From CAXBBB01 sp963815505 (GTDB taxonomy: Bacteria; Bacteroidota; Rhodothermia; Rhodothermales; BA12): a stretch of 64,000 nucleotides of DNA. The stretch covers positions 1 through 64,000 of the forward strand of contig CAWFGU010000020.1 of NCBI GenBank assembly GCA_963815505.1, read 5' to 3'. The notes under the pieces are model-generated. The model made no database searches and was not told the DNA's origin. It saw only the letters and a program-made list of their open reading frames with translations. The translations under genes and the position numbers were made by a program. This document shows positions 17,737-25,857 of this stretch, one piece after another (positions within the stretch are counted from its first letter, which is position 1; the number at the start of each line of letters is the position of its first letter).

Positions 17737-19098
17737 ATGGAAGCCCGCTCCCCCCTCATCACCGGAAAAACCAAAGCCGGCGACTGGCGCAACTACAAGC
17801 GCGTTCTGCTGCCGCCCGTCAAGGACCTGCACAAGCTCGACGTGTACCAGGCCAACGACGGCTACAAGGCGCTCAAAACCGTCCTGACCGAGTCCAAGTG
17901 GGACCCCAAAACGCTGACCGATACCGTCAAGGCCAGCGGGCTGCGCGGGCGCGGCGGCGCGGGCTTCTCGACAGGCCTCAAGTGGTCGTTCATGCCGCCG
18001 GTCGACGACCGGCCGCGTTTCATCGCGTGCAACGGCGACGAGTCCGAGCCGGGAACGTTCAAGGACCGCCAGCTTCTGGAGTACAACCCGCACTCGGTCT
18101 TCGAAGGCATCCTGATGGCGTGCTATGCGATCAGCGCCCAAGCGGGCTACCTGTACATCCGCGGCGAGTATGCGGCGTGGATCACGCACATGGAGCACGA
18201 ACTCGAGAAGGCCTATGCGGCCGGATTGGTCGGCAAGAACATCATGGGGACGGACTTCTCGTGCGACCTGATCATCCACAAGGGTGCTGGAGCGTACATC
18301 TGCGGCGAGGAGTCGAGCCTGATGGAGTCGCTCGAAGGCAAGCGCGCCTATCCACGCGTCAAGCCGCCGTTTCCTGCTCAGAAAGGCTTGTGGGCGCAGC
18401 CGACGACGATCAACAACGTCGAGTCGCTCGCGTGCGTGCCGCTGATCGTCAACAACGGAGCCGAGTGGTACGCGGGCATCGGCGCCGAGAAGCACCCCGG
18501 CCCGATTCTCTATGGCATCAGCGGACACGTCAATCGTCCGGGCGTCTACGAGTACCCGACTGGGATGCTCATCTCGGATTTGCTCAACGAAGTGTGTGGC
18601 GGAATGCGTGGCGGCAAGAAGCTCAAAGCGCTCGTTCCCGGCGGCTCGTCGGTCCCCGTCCTGACGGCCGAGATGTGCGAGGGCGTGACGATGGACGCCG
18701 AGACGCTGCGCGATGCCGGGTCGATGTATGGAACGGGCGGTATGCTCTTCCTCGACGAAGACACCGACATGGTCAGCTTCCTGCGTAGGATCACCCACTT
18801 CTACCACCACGAAAGCTGCGGCCAGTGCACGCCCTGCCGCGAAGGCACGGGCTGGCTCGAAAACATCGTCACGCGCATCGACCAGGGCGACGGCAACCTG
18901 CGCGACCTCGAGCTACTGATCGACCTGTGCGATAACATGGAAGGCCGCACCGTCTGCGCCTTGGCCGACGCCGCCGCCTGGCCGGTCCGCAACACCGTCA
19001 ACCGCTTCCGCAGCGAGTTCGAAGCCAAGTGCCGCCCGTCGGTCTTCACGACCGGGGACGGCGCCGCGACCGCCGTCCCCGTCGTCCAGCCCGTCTGA
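17737..19098 (+). CDS. nuoF: NADH-quinone oxidoreductase subunit F (NADH-binding)
   Basis: NuoF (453 residues) binds FMN, NADH and 4Fe-4S cluster N3 and is the electron entry point of complex I. The glycine-rich nucleotide site is GLRGRGGAGFSTGLKWSF near residue 70, followed by the FMN-site segment CNGDESEPGTFKDR. Also present are GAGAYICGEESSLMESLEG and PTTINNVESLACVP. The N3 ligands are in ESCGQCTPCREGTGW near residue 365, with the fourth cysteine in GRTVCALADAAAWPV. The ORF is intact and full length. It is preceded and followed by Uma2 genes rather than by nuoE and nuoG. Confidence 0.95.
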   Translation: MEARSPLITGKTKAGDWRNYKRVLLPPVKDLHKLDVYQANDGYKALKTVLTESKWDPKTLTDTVKASGLRGRGGAGFSTGLKWSFMPPVDDRPRFIACNGDESEPGTFKDRQLLEYNPHSVFEGILMACYAISAQAGYLYIRGEYAAWITHMEHELEKAYAAGLVGKNIMGTDFSCDLIIHKGAGAYICGEESSLMESLEGKRAYPRVKPPFPAQKGLWAQPTTINNVESLACVPLIVNNGAEWYAGIGAEKHPGPILYGISGHVNRPGVYEYPTGMLISDLLNEVCGGMRGGKKLKALVPGGSSVPVLTAEMCEGVTMDAETLRDAGSMYGTGGMLFLDEDTDMVSFLRRITHFYHHESCGQCTPCREGTGWLENIVTRIDQGDGNLRDLELLIDLCDNMEGRTVCALADAAAWPVRNTVNRFRSEFEAKCRPSVFTTGDGAATAVPVVQPV

Positions 19099-19102
19099 AC
19101 CC

Positions 19103-19753
19103 GTGGCCGATACGCTGACGACGATTGACCTGGACGATCTGGACGTGGGACGGATCACGCTCGAGCAGTACCTCGAAGCCGAAGCAGCGTCGGATGGCAA
19201 GCACGAGTTCTATGATGGAACGATTGTTACGCTACGCCCCTCGACTCGGCGACTTGGCACAGACCCCGACACCGTGAGCGGCGCCAGCTTCTCCCACAAT
19301 CGTATCCAGCGCAATCTCATCGTCCTACTGTCTCAAGCCTTCGGGCTGGACGGTACGTACGAAGTCGGCGGCTCGGACCTCCGGGTATTCATGCCGGGCA
19401 TCGCTTCGTACGTCTACCCAGATGTGATCGTGTGGGAGAGTCCGGGACAGCGAGCCGAAGGTCAGTTCGATGCGCTGCTCAACCCCGTCGTCGCTATCGA
19501 AGTGCTCTCTCCCTCGACGGCGACTTACGATCGCGTCCGCAAGTTTGATGCTTACGCCTCAATTCCATCGCTGACCGACTACGTGCTCGTGCATCAAGAT
19601 CGGATTCGGATCGAACACTTTCGCCGACAGAGTCCCAACGAGTGGCTGCTGACCATCCACGACGGAGCCGAAGCTACGCTCCGACTTGACAGCATCGGCG
19701 CAGACGTGCCGCTCGGCGAGGCGTACCTTAAAACCTCACTTCTCGACGCCTAG
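19103..19753 (+). CDS. Uma2 family PD-(D/E)XK-fold protein (second copy)
   Basis: The GTG at 19103, 5 bp after the nuoF stop, starts this 216-residue Uma2 protein. Family marks are ITLEQYLEAEAASDGKHEFY with YDGTIV, the histidine/serine loop SFSHNRIQRNLIVLL, the acidic YVYPDVIVWES, and VVAIEVLSPSTATYDRVRKF with FDAYASIPSLTDYVLV. The last two carry the E and K/D positions of the nuclease fold. It is only distantly similar to the copy at 17129, so they are not a recent duplication. Its stop abuts the following lipoprotein start, so transcription with nuoF is likely. Confidence 0.8.
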   Translation: MADTLTTIDLDDLDVGRITLEQYLEAEAASDGKHEFYDGTIVTLRPSTRRLGTDPDTVSGASFSHNRIQRNLIVLLSQAFGLDGTYEVGGSDLRVFMPGIASYVYPDVIVWESPGQRAEGQFDALLNPVVAIEVLSPSTATYDRVRKFDAYASIPSLTDYVLVHQDRIRIEHFRRQSPNEWLLTIHDGAEATLRLDSIGADVPLGEAYLKTSLLDA

Positions 19754-20285
19754 ATGCGCTTTCTCCTTCTCCTCCTGCTGCTTCCCCTCGCAGCCTGCCA
19801 GACCGATCAAACTGGACTTCCCGCTCCCGAACCGCAGTACCAGCACGTCGGCGACTCGGTCGACCTAAACGGCGCGATTCCTGTCGCGGCCGTCTTGTCC
19901 GAGCCGGACAGCTACGTCGGCCAGCGCGTGACGGTCGAGGGCGAGGCCACCGAGGTGTGCGTCGAGCAAGGGCTGCTGGGCCGTCATGCGCACGACGCTG
20001 GGCGACGGCACGCCAGGACACATCCGCCTCAACGTGCCCAAGGACGCCGACGGTGCCTACCTGTGGACGCTGCCGACCGATCTGGCCGGAGAGCGCATCG
20101 TCGTGACCGGTACGCTGGACCGCGCCGTCCTGTCCGAAGCCGACGCGCGCCACCTGGCCGAGGACGCGGGCCAGGACCCGAACGCGATCACGGGTGACAC
20201 GTACGAGTTGCACCTGTCGATGTCGGGCGCTACGCTCGAAGACCGCCCCGCCGCCGCTCTCGACGCCGACGCGCCCACCTCCTGA
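19754..20285 (+). CDS. DUF4920-like lipoprotein (one frameshift)
   Basis: The N-terminus is a lipoprotein signal (FLLLLLLLPLAAC), followed by DSVDLNGAIPVAAVLSEPDS and YVGQRVTVEGEATEVC. The zero frame is lost at a GGG run (19970-19972). With one G removed the sequence reads EQGCWAVMRTTLGDGTPGHI and continues to RIVVTGTLDRAVLSEADARH and a TGA at 20283-20285, for about 176 residues. The C...GCW pair and the OB-like strand order match DUF4920 lipoproteins of Bacteroidota. It lies between a Uma2 gene and nuoG, inside the complex I transcription unit; any link to Fe-S proteins or respiration is inference. Confidence 0.7.
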
Positions 20286-20328
20286 ATCTCGAACCCGGCT
20301 CACCCGCGAGCCGACCATCCGATCCGCC

Positions 20329-22035
20329 ATGCCCAAGGTCACGATTGACGGCCACGAAGTAGACTTCGACGGCAGCCACAAGCTGCTCCAACTCTCGATC
20401 GAGAGCGGCCTCGAAATCCCGCACTTCTGCTATCACCCGGCGATGTCGATCCCGGCCAACTGCCGCCAGTGCTTGGTCGAAGTCGGCACGCCCAAAGTCG
20501 ACAGGGAGACGCGCGAAGTGGTGATGGCGGCGGACGGCACGCCCGAGATCCAGTTCTTCCCCAAGCTGATGACCTCGTGCTCGGTCGACGTGACCGACGG
20601 CATGGTCGTCAAGACGCACCGCTAGCAGCCAGCTCGTCAAGGACGCGCAGGAGGGCAACTTGGAGTTTTTGCTCATCAACCACCCGCTCGACTGCCCCAT
20701 CTGCGACCAGGCCGGGCACTGTCCGTTGCAGATTCAGGCGTACAAGTACGGGCCCGAGGGGTCACGGTTTGAGTTTCGCAAGGTCCACAAGCCCAAGCGC
20801 GTCGAGTTGGGGCCGCGCGTCACGCTCGACGCCGAGCGCTGCATCAACTGCACCCGCTGCACCCGCTTCACGAGCGAGATCAGCCAGAGCAACCAGCTCA
20901 CGATCATCTCGCGCGGCGTCACCAACTACCCGATGACGCCTCCGGGCGTGACCTTCGACGAGCCGTATTCGATGAACGTCATCGACATCTGCCCCGTCGG
21001 CGCGCTCACCAGTACGGACTTCCGCTTCAAGGCGCGCGCGTGGGAATGCACTCAGACGCCTTCGATTACGGTCGTCAACGGCAAGGGCAGCAACTGCGAG
21101 TATTGGGTCCGCGACAACCTGGTCGTCAACGTCAGCCCGCGCGTCAATATGGAGGTCAATCGAGTATTGGTTGGCTGACGAGGACCGAGGCGGGCCTGGA
21201 ACGCTTCAACGAACTGCGCCCAGAAGGCCCGACGGTCGGCGGGCAGCTCGCCACGTGGGACGCTGCTTATGCGGCAGCTGCGCAGATGATCAGGGGCAAG
21301 CGCGTCGCGTTCGTCGGCTCGTCGTGCGCATCGGTCGAGGACAACTACCTGCTCACGCGGCTGGCCGAAGCCACAGGCGGAGAGGTACTGGGCTTCGTCG
21401 CGCACGTCGAGGAAGGCGCAGGCGACGACTGGCTCCGGACGGACGACAAAGCGCCCAACCGCGTCGGCTGCGAGCGGCTGGGCATGACGGCACTCGACTC
21501 CAAACTGTTCGCCTCGCAGATCGCGGGCTACGACGTGCTCTACGTGCTCGAAGACGACGTGGTCGCCGCCGGACTGTGCTCGGCTGCCGACCTCGACGGC
21601 AAAGGCGTCATCCTGCACCACTACAATGTCGACAACCAGACGCTGCCCTACGCCGACGTGACGCTTCCCGCTGCGATGGTCGTCGAGACGGTCGGCACGT
21701 TCGTCAACGTCGATGGGCACGCCCAGCGCGTCGTCCCGTGCAAGGCCATTCGAGGCGTCAACCGGACGCTGATGATGGCGATGAAGTCGAGCCGGGCCGA
21801 TCAGCACGGCACGCCGTTCGACAAGTGGCACAACGAGAGCCACAAGATCGACTGCCGCCCGTCGTGGGAGTCGATCCCCAACGTCGCCGCCCTGCTCGGC
21901 CACGAGATGACGTACAAAGGACCCAAGTCGATCATGGCCGAAGTGGCGCAGCGCCCCGAGTTTGCGGGCGCGACGTACCAGGCGATGGGCATGGCGGGCG
22001 TGCGCCTCGAATCGGACGACGTCCCCGCCGTCTGA
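20329..22035 (+). CDS. nuoG: NADH-quinone oxidoreductase subunit G (three frameshifts)
   Basis: NuoG carries several Fe-S clusters of the peripheral arm. Part 1 (ATG 20329) has the 2Fe-2S ligands in FCYHPAMSIPANCRQCLVEV and ends at TAG 20623-20625. Part 2 resumes at SQLVKDAQEGNLEFLL with LDCPICDQAGHCPLQ, INCTRCTRFTSEI and DICPVGALTSTDFRFKAR. An extra C near 21161 and an extra base within 21188-21196 join it, via EYWLADEDR, to part 3 (GLERFNELRPEGPTVGGQL ... LESDDVPAV). The net change is a multiple of three, and the reconstructed protein is about 566 residues. It is much shorter than the E. coli type and lacks most of the molybdopterin-oxidoreductase-like C-terminus, as in other short NuoG proteins. 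Confidence 0.85.
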
Positions 22036-22051
22036 TCCCACGTCCAACTGG

Positions 22052-22094
22052 ATATACAAGCCCCGACGTTCGCTGAGCGTCGGGGCTTGTATAT
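22052..22094 (+). terminator. Strong hairpin ending the nuo locus
   Basis: A perfect 17-bp inverted repeat (ATATACAAGCCCCGACG at 22052-22068, CGTCGGGGCTTGTATAT at 22078-22094) with a 9-nt loop starts 16 bp after the nuoG stop. The T-rich end of the stem replaces a separate T-tract. Confidence 0.8.
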
Positions 22095-22220
22095 GTGACC
22101 CGGTCGGACCTATGCCAGCGAGAGTTAACATCGTTGCATAGCACCATGGCGTGTTGCATGTTCGTCAGGCTCTGACGATCAGCAGGGGACGTTTTTGGAG
22201 AGCGCATACCACCCTCTGCC

Positions 22221-23348
22221 ATGTCCGCCCTATCCACGCCGCCGTGCCACGTCGCGGTCCCCGTCCACAACGAAGAGGCGAGGCTCGGCGCCCTGATCGA
22301 CTCGCTTGCCTCGCAGACCCATCCTGTCTCGGGCGTGACGCTGCTGCTCAACAACTGCACGGACGATTCGGAGAGCGTTGCGCGCCGGCTGGCAGCGCAG
22401 CATTCGGCCCTTTCGCTGCGTGTCGAGAACGTGATCTTGCCGCCCGAGCGCGCCAACGTCGGCTGTGCGCGGCGCATGGCGATGGATCTGGCCTACGAGC
22501 GAGCGGATGGGCGTGGGCTGATCCTCACGACCGACGCCGACACGGTCTGGGCGCCCGACTTCGTTCAGGGGATGCAAACCGAGATCGCGCGCGGAGCCGA
22601 TGCCGTTGGTGGACGCGTGCAGCTGCATCCGGCCGATCGCTGCGCGTTGTCGCGGGGAGTGCGGCGGTTATTCCTGCTCGACATCGGCTACCGGCGTATG
22701 ACGGAGCGGCTGGCGGACTACATCGACCCTGAACCGGCCGATCCCTATCCGCGTCACCATCAGCACTTTGGTGCAGCGATGGGGGTGACGGCCGAGTGGT
22801 ACGCCCGCGTCGGCGGGTTGCCCACGCATCCGAGCAACGAAGACGTGGCGTTCTACCAGGCGATTCGCGAGGCGGGCGGGAGGTTTCGGCACAGTCTCAG
22901 AGCGCGCGCGTTTACGTCGGCACGGCGCGACGGGCGAGCGCCTCAGGGCATGGCCGACGCGCTCAGCGAGTGGGACGACCAGGCCGACTCGGGAGTGACG
23001 CCGACAGTCCCAGACGCCGCCTCGCTCGAACGGAGATTGCGGCTACGCGCCGACGTTCGACGGGCGTGGATCCGGCGCAACCCGGATCGCGTCTCGTGTA
23101 TCGCTTCCCAGGTCAGTCGCTCGTGCGGGGTCGTCGCCGACGTGCTGAACGAGTCGCCAAGCGCGTCGGCTGCTGCTGCGAGGGCCGAACGCCTGCTATT
23201 CGACGCGCTGCCGGTCACCGTCGCACCCATCGACGAAGTGCTGGAAGGACTGCGCGACCGACTCGACGCGTTGCAGCGCCCCACCGCCTCTCATCGCCCA
23301 TTGCCTGCCCTGTATCTCACCTTCCAGCCCTCAGCCCGTGCCGCCTGA
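22221..23348 (+). CDS. Family 2 glycosyltransferase, first gene of a four-gene cassette
   Basis: This 375-residue protein has a GT-A fold N-terminus: VAVPVHNEEARLGALIDSL, LLLNNCTDDSESVARRL, then TTDADTVWAPDFVQGM (DxD nucleotide-sugar site, near residue 100). The acceptor/catalytic region is HFGAAMGVTAEWYARVGGLP with PSNEDVAFYQAIREAGGRF (ED motif). There are no transmembrane helices. The C-terminal 130 residues are family-variable. It overlaps the acyl-CoA dehydrogenase gene by 11 bp. With the PIG-L deacetylase and methyltransferase downstream it probably helps build or modify a sugar-containing small molecule; the donor and acceptor are unknown. Confidence 0.8.
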   Translation: MSALSTPPCHVAVPVHNEEARLGALIDSLASQTHPVSGVTLLLNNCTDDSESVARRLAAQHSALSLRVENVILPPERANVGCARRMAMDLAYERADGRGLILTTDADTVWAPDFVQGMQTEIARGADAVGGRVQLHPADRCALSRGVRRLFLLDIGYRRMTERLADYIDPEPADPYPRHHQHFGAAMGVTAEWYARVGGLPTHPSNEDVAFYQAIREAGGRFRHSLRARAFTSARRDGRAPQGMADALSEWDDQADSGVTPTVPDAASLERRLRLRADVRRAWIRRNPDRVSCIASQVSRSCGVVADVLNESPSASAAAARAERLLFDALPVTVAPIDEVLEGLRDRLDALQRPTASHRPLPALYLTFQPSARAA

Positions 23349-24519
23349 CTCTTTCGCCTCGGGCGATGGCGCTCCCACGCCCGACCTGTTGATCCGTTCA
23401 TCAGAAGCCGCAAACCGCATAGCAGGCTGGGCCGCCGGTGTCGACAAAAAGGGCGCGTTTCCCGTCCGCGCGTTCGAGGCGCTGGCCGACGCCGGTCTAA
23501 TGACGGCGCCCTTGCCCAGCGCGTTTGGGGGCGACGGATTGGGGACCGAACCTGGCACTCTCCACTTCCTGCTGCGCGTGCTGGCCAACGTTGGGCGAGG
23601 CAGTTTGGCAGTCGGGCGCGTCTACGAAGGGCACGTCAACGCCCTAGTTCTGATCTCCGTTTATGGATCAGCCGAGCAGAAAGAGCAGGCCGCGCGCGAC
23701 GCTGCTGACGGCCGGATCTTCGGCGTCTGGAATACCGGCGCGGGCGATGACGTGGAGATGACGCGGACGCCGGGAGGAGCCAGGCTGGACGGCGCCAAGG
23801 TGTTCTGCTCGGGCGCGGGCTACGTCGACCGGCCTTTCGTCAACGGGCCGATCGACGGCGAGGGCTGGCAGATGGCGCTGGTACCGATGGAGCGATTCGA
23901 TCTCCTCGTCGAGTCCGATTGGTGGACGGCCGAGGGCATGCGCGCCACCCGCTCGGGCCGCGTCGACTTCTCGGGCGTAGAACTGACGAGCGACTGGCTG
24001 ATCGGAACGCCGGACGACTACCACCGAGAGCCACACTTCAACGGCGGATCGGTCCGCTTCGCCGCCGTGCAGTTGGGCGGCGCTCAGGCCCTGTTCGACG
24101 CGTGCCGCGACCACCTGCTGAGCCTCGGGCGCACCGGCGATGCGCACCAGCAGATGCGACTAGGCGAGATGGCCGTCGCGCTGGAAACCGGGTATTTGTG
24201 GCTGAGAGGCGCTGCCCGGCTGCTCGAATCGCCTGCCTCGAACGCCGACAAAGTGGCGTACGCACAGATGACGCGCACCGCGATCGAGCGCGTCTGCCTG
24301 GACGTGTTGGAGCGCGTCGACCGGAGCGTGGGCGCGCGCGGGCTGCTGGCACCGTCTCCGATTGAGCGCATCGGGCGCAACCTGCGGCTCTACCTCCGCC
24401 AACCTGCCACCGACGCCGTCGTGACGGCTGCGGGAGCGCATGCCGCCGAGCGAGGCGCCGAGCGTGCACTCGGGTCGGACGTCGCCGGGCAGCCTCCGTC
24501 GATCCGCGTAGCGTCGTGA
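23338..24519 (+). CDS. Acyl-CoA dehydrogenase family flavoprotein
   Basis: The GTG at 23338 (overlapping the glycosyltransferase stop) starts 393 residues with the acyl-CoA dehydrogenase layout. The helical N-terminus includes FEALADAGLMTAPLPSAFGG, the middle beta domain includes GIWNTG-like FGVWNTGAGDDVEMTRT and LDGAKVFCSGAGYVDRPFVN, and the C-terminal four-helix part includes LRGAARLLESPASNADKV. The sequence is divergent from beta-oxidation enzymes, and the catalytic glutamate is not obvious to me, so it may act on an unusual acyl or amino-sugar substrate. It is coupled by a GTGA overlap to the PIG-L gene. Confidence 0.75.
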   Translation: MPPDSFASGDGAPTPDLLIRSSEAANRIAGWAAGVDKKGAFPVRAFEALADAGLMTAPLPSAFGGDGLGTEPGTLHFLLRVLANVGRGSLAVGRVYEGHVNALVLISVYGSAEQKEQAARDAADGRIFGVWNTGAGDDVEMTRTPGGARLDGAKVFCSGAGYVDRPFVNGPIDGEGWQMALVPMERFDLLVESDWWTAEGMRATRSGRVDFSGVELTSDWLIGTPDDYHREPHFNGGSVRFAAVQLGGAQALFDACRDHLLSLGRTGDAHQQMRLGEMAVALETGYLWLRGAARLLESPASNADKVAYAQMTRTAIERVCLDVLERVDRSVGARGLLAPSPIERIGRNLRLYLRQPATDAVVTAAGAHAAERGAERALGSDVAGQPPSIRVAS

Positions 24520-25277
24520 GCCTGGGCGAGTCTCTTTTGGAGCGGCCAGACGCGTTGCCGCTTCGCTCGACCGAGTGGGTGGCTGAGTTGGGCCGAATCG
24601 TCGTGCTCGCCCCGCACCCGGACGACGAGTCGCTGGGCTGCGGTGGATTGCTCGCGCTGAGTCACATCGCTGGCCTGCGGCCTCACGTGATCGTGATGAC
24701 GGACGGCGCGCGTTCCCATCCCAACTCGCGCTCGCATCCGGCGCCCCTCCTGGCTGATCTGCGCGAGAGCGAAGCCCGCGACGCCATCGAAACGCTCGGG
24801 CTGACGCGCGACCAGCTTACGTTCGGCCGCTGGCCCGACTGCGGCATTCCGCGCCCCTATGAAGCCGGGTTCGATGCGGCGTGCGAGCGGCTGCGCGAAC
24901 TGCTCGTCGGCTTGGCGCCCGACACGCTGCTCGTCCCGTGGCGCGGCGATCCGCACCGCGATCACGAGGCCGCCTGGCTGCTCGCCCGAGCCGTTGCCCC
25001 GACGTTGCCCCTGGCGCCTCGTTGGATTGAGTATCCGGTCTGGGCGTGGGCCCATCCGTCGTCTGAGCACGCGCCGCGCGGTCGTCAGACCGATGCATGG
25101 CGGCTCGACATCTCGGCCGTGCTTGACCGCAAACGAGCCGCCATCGCCGCGCACCGCTCGCAAACGACCGACCTCATCGCTGATGACCCCGACGGCTTCC
25201 GGCTGTCCGACGATTTCCTCGCCCGCTTCGACGTAGAGTTCGAAGTCTACCTCGCCCCCACCGATGCCCCCTGCTGA
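24516..25277 (+). CDS. PIG-L family (LmbE-like) zinc deacetylase
   Basis: This 253-residue protein has both hallmark motifs of the PIG-L/LmbE family: APHPDDESLGCGG near residue 32 (Asp and His zinc ligands and catalytic Asp) and PHRDHEAAWLLARAV near residue 145 (third zinc ligand). These enzymes remove an acetyl group from N-acetylglucosamine-containing molecules, as in GPI-anchor, mycothiol and bacillithiol synthesis. The GTG start overlaps the preceding stop (GTGA), and the 3' end overlaps the methyltransferase start by 14 bp. A thiol-type product is conceivable, but no cysteine-ligase gene is present in the cassette. Confidence 0.85.
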   Translation: MSLGESLLERPDALPLRSTEWVAELGRIVVLAPHPDDESLGCGGLLALSHIAGLRPHVIVMTDGARSHPNSRSHPAPLLADLRESEARDAIETLGLTRDQLTFGRWPDCGIPRPYEAGFDAACERLRELLVGLAPDTLLVPWRGDPHRDHEAAWLLARAVAPTLPLAPRWIEYPVWAWAHPSSEHAPRGRQTDAWRLDISAVLDRKRAAIAAHRSQTTDLIADDPDGFRLSDDFLARFDVEFEVYLAPTDAPC

Positions 25278-25851
25278 CGACGCCTCGCTCTCGCCCGAGT
25301 ATTTCGACGGCGTTTACGCCCACGCCGACGATCCGTGGAGTTTTGCGACGAGCGCCTACGAGCACGCCAAGTACACCGACACGCTGGCCGCACTGCCCTC
25401 GCCGACGTACGACCGGGCGCTTGAAGTCGGCTGCTCCATCGGCGTACTGACCCGCCGCCTCGCCGAGCGCTGCGGCTTGCTACTCAGCCTCGACGTAGCC
25501 GAGCGCGCACTCGAGCAGGCGCGCGAGCGATGCGCCGATTTGCCTCACGTCACGTTCGAGCGTCGCCGCTTGCCAGGCGAGTTTCCAGATGGCGCTTTCG
25601 ACCTGATCGTGTTGTCCGAGGTCGGCTACTACTGGTCGATAGGCGATCTGAACCGCACGCTCGGCCTGTGCCACGACCGCCTCACGCCCAGCGGCCATCT
25701 GCTGCTCGTGCACTGGACGCCCCACGTCGACGACTATCCGCTGACGGGCGATCAGGTGCACGAGGCAGCGCTGAGCCACGACGGATTCCGCCTCCTGCAT
25801 GGACACCGGAAAGAGACGTACCGGCTGGATCTGTTCGAGCGCACAGCCTGA
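25264..25851 (+). CDS. SAM-dependent methyltransferase (NodS-like)
   Basis: The 195-residue class I methyltransferase has motif I as RALEVGCSIGVLTRRLAERC (residues about 54-73). It is followed by LLSLDVAERALEQARERC, the motif FDLIVLSEVGYYWS, and LTPSGHLLLVHWTPHVDDYP. The size and the FDGVYAHADDPWSF N-terminus resemble NodS-type N-methyltransferases acting on de-N-acetylated chito-oligosaccharides. That substrate class would fit the PIG-L enzyme encoded just upstream with a 14-bp overlap. It is the last gene of the cassette; the next gene is convergent, 6 bp away. Confidence 0.85.
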   Translation: MPPADDASLSPEYFDGVYAHADDPWSFATSAYEHAKYTDTLAALPSPTYDRALEVGCSIGVLTRRLAERCGLLLSLDVAERALEQARERCADLPHVTFERRRLPGEFPDGAFDLIVLSEVGYYWSIGDLNRTLGLCHDRLTPSGHLLLVHWTPHVDDYPLTGDQVHEAALSHDGFRLLHGHRKETYRLDLFERTA

Positions 25852-25857
25852 GTCGGG

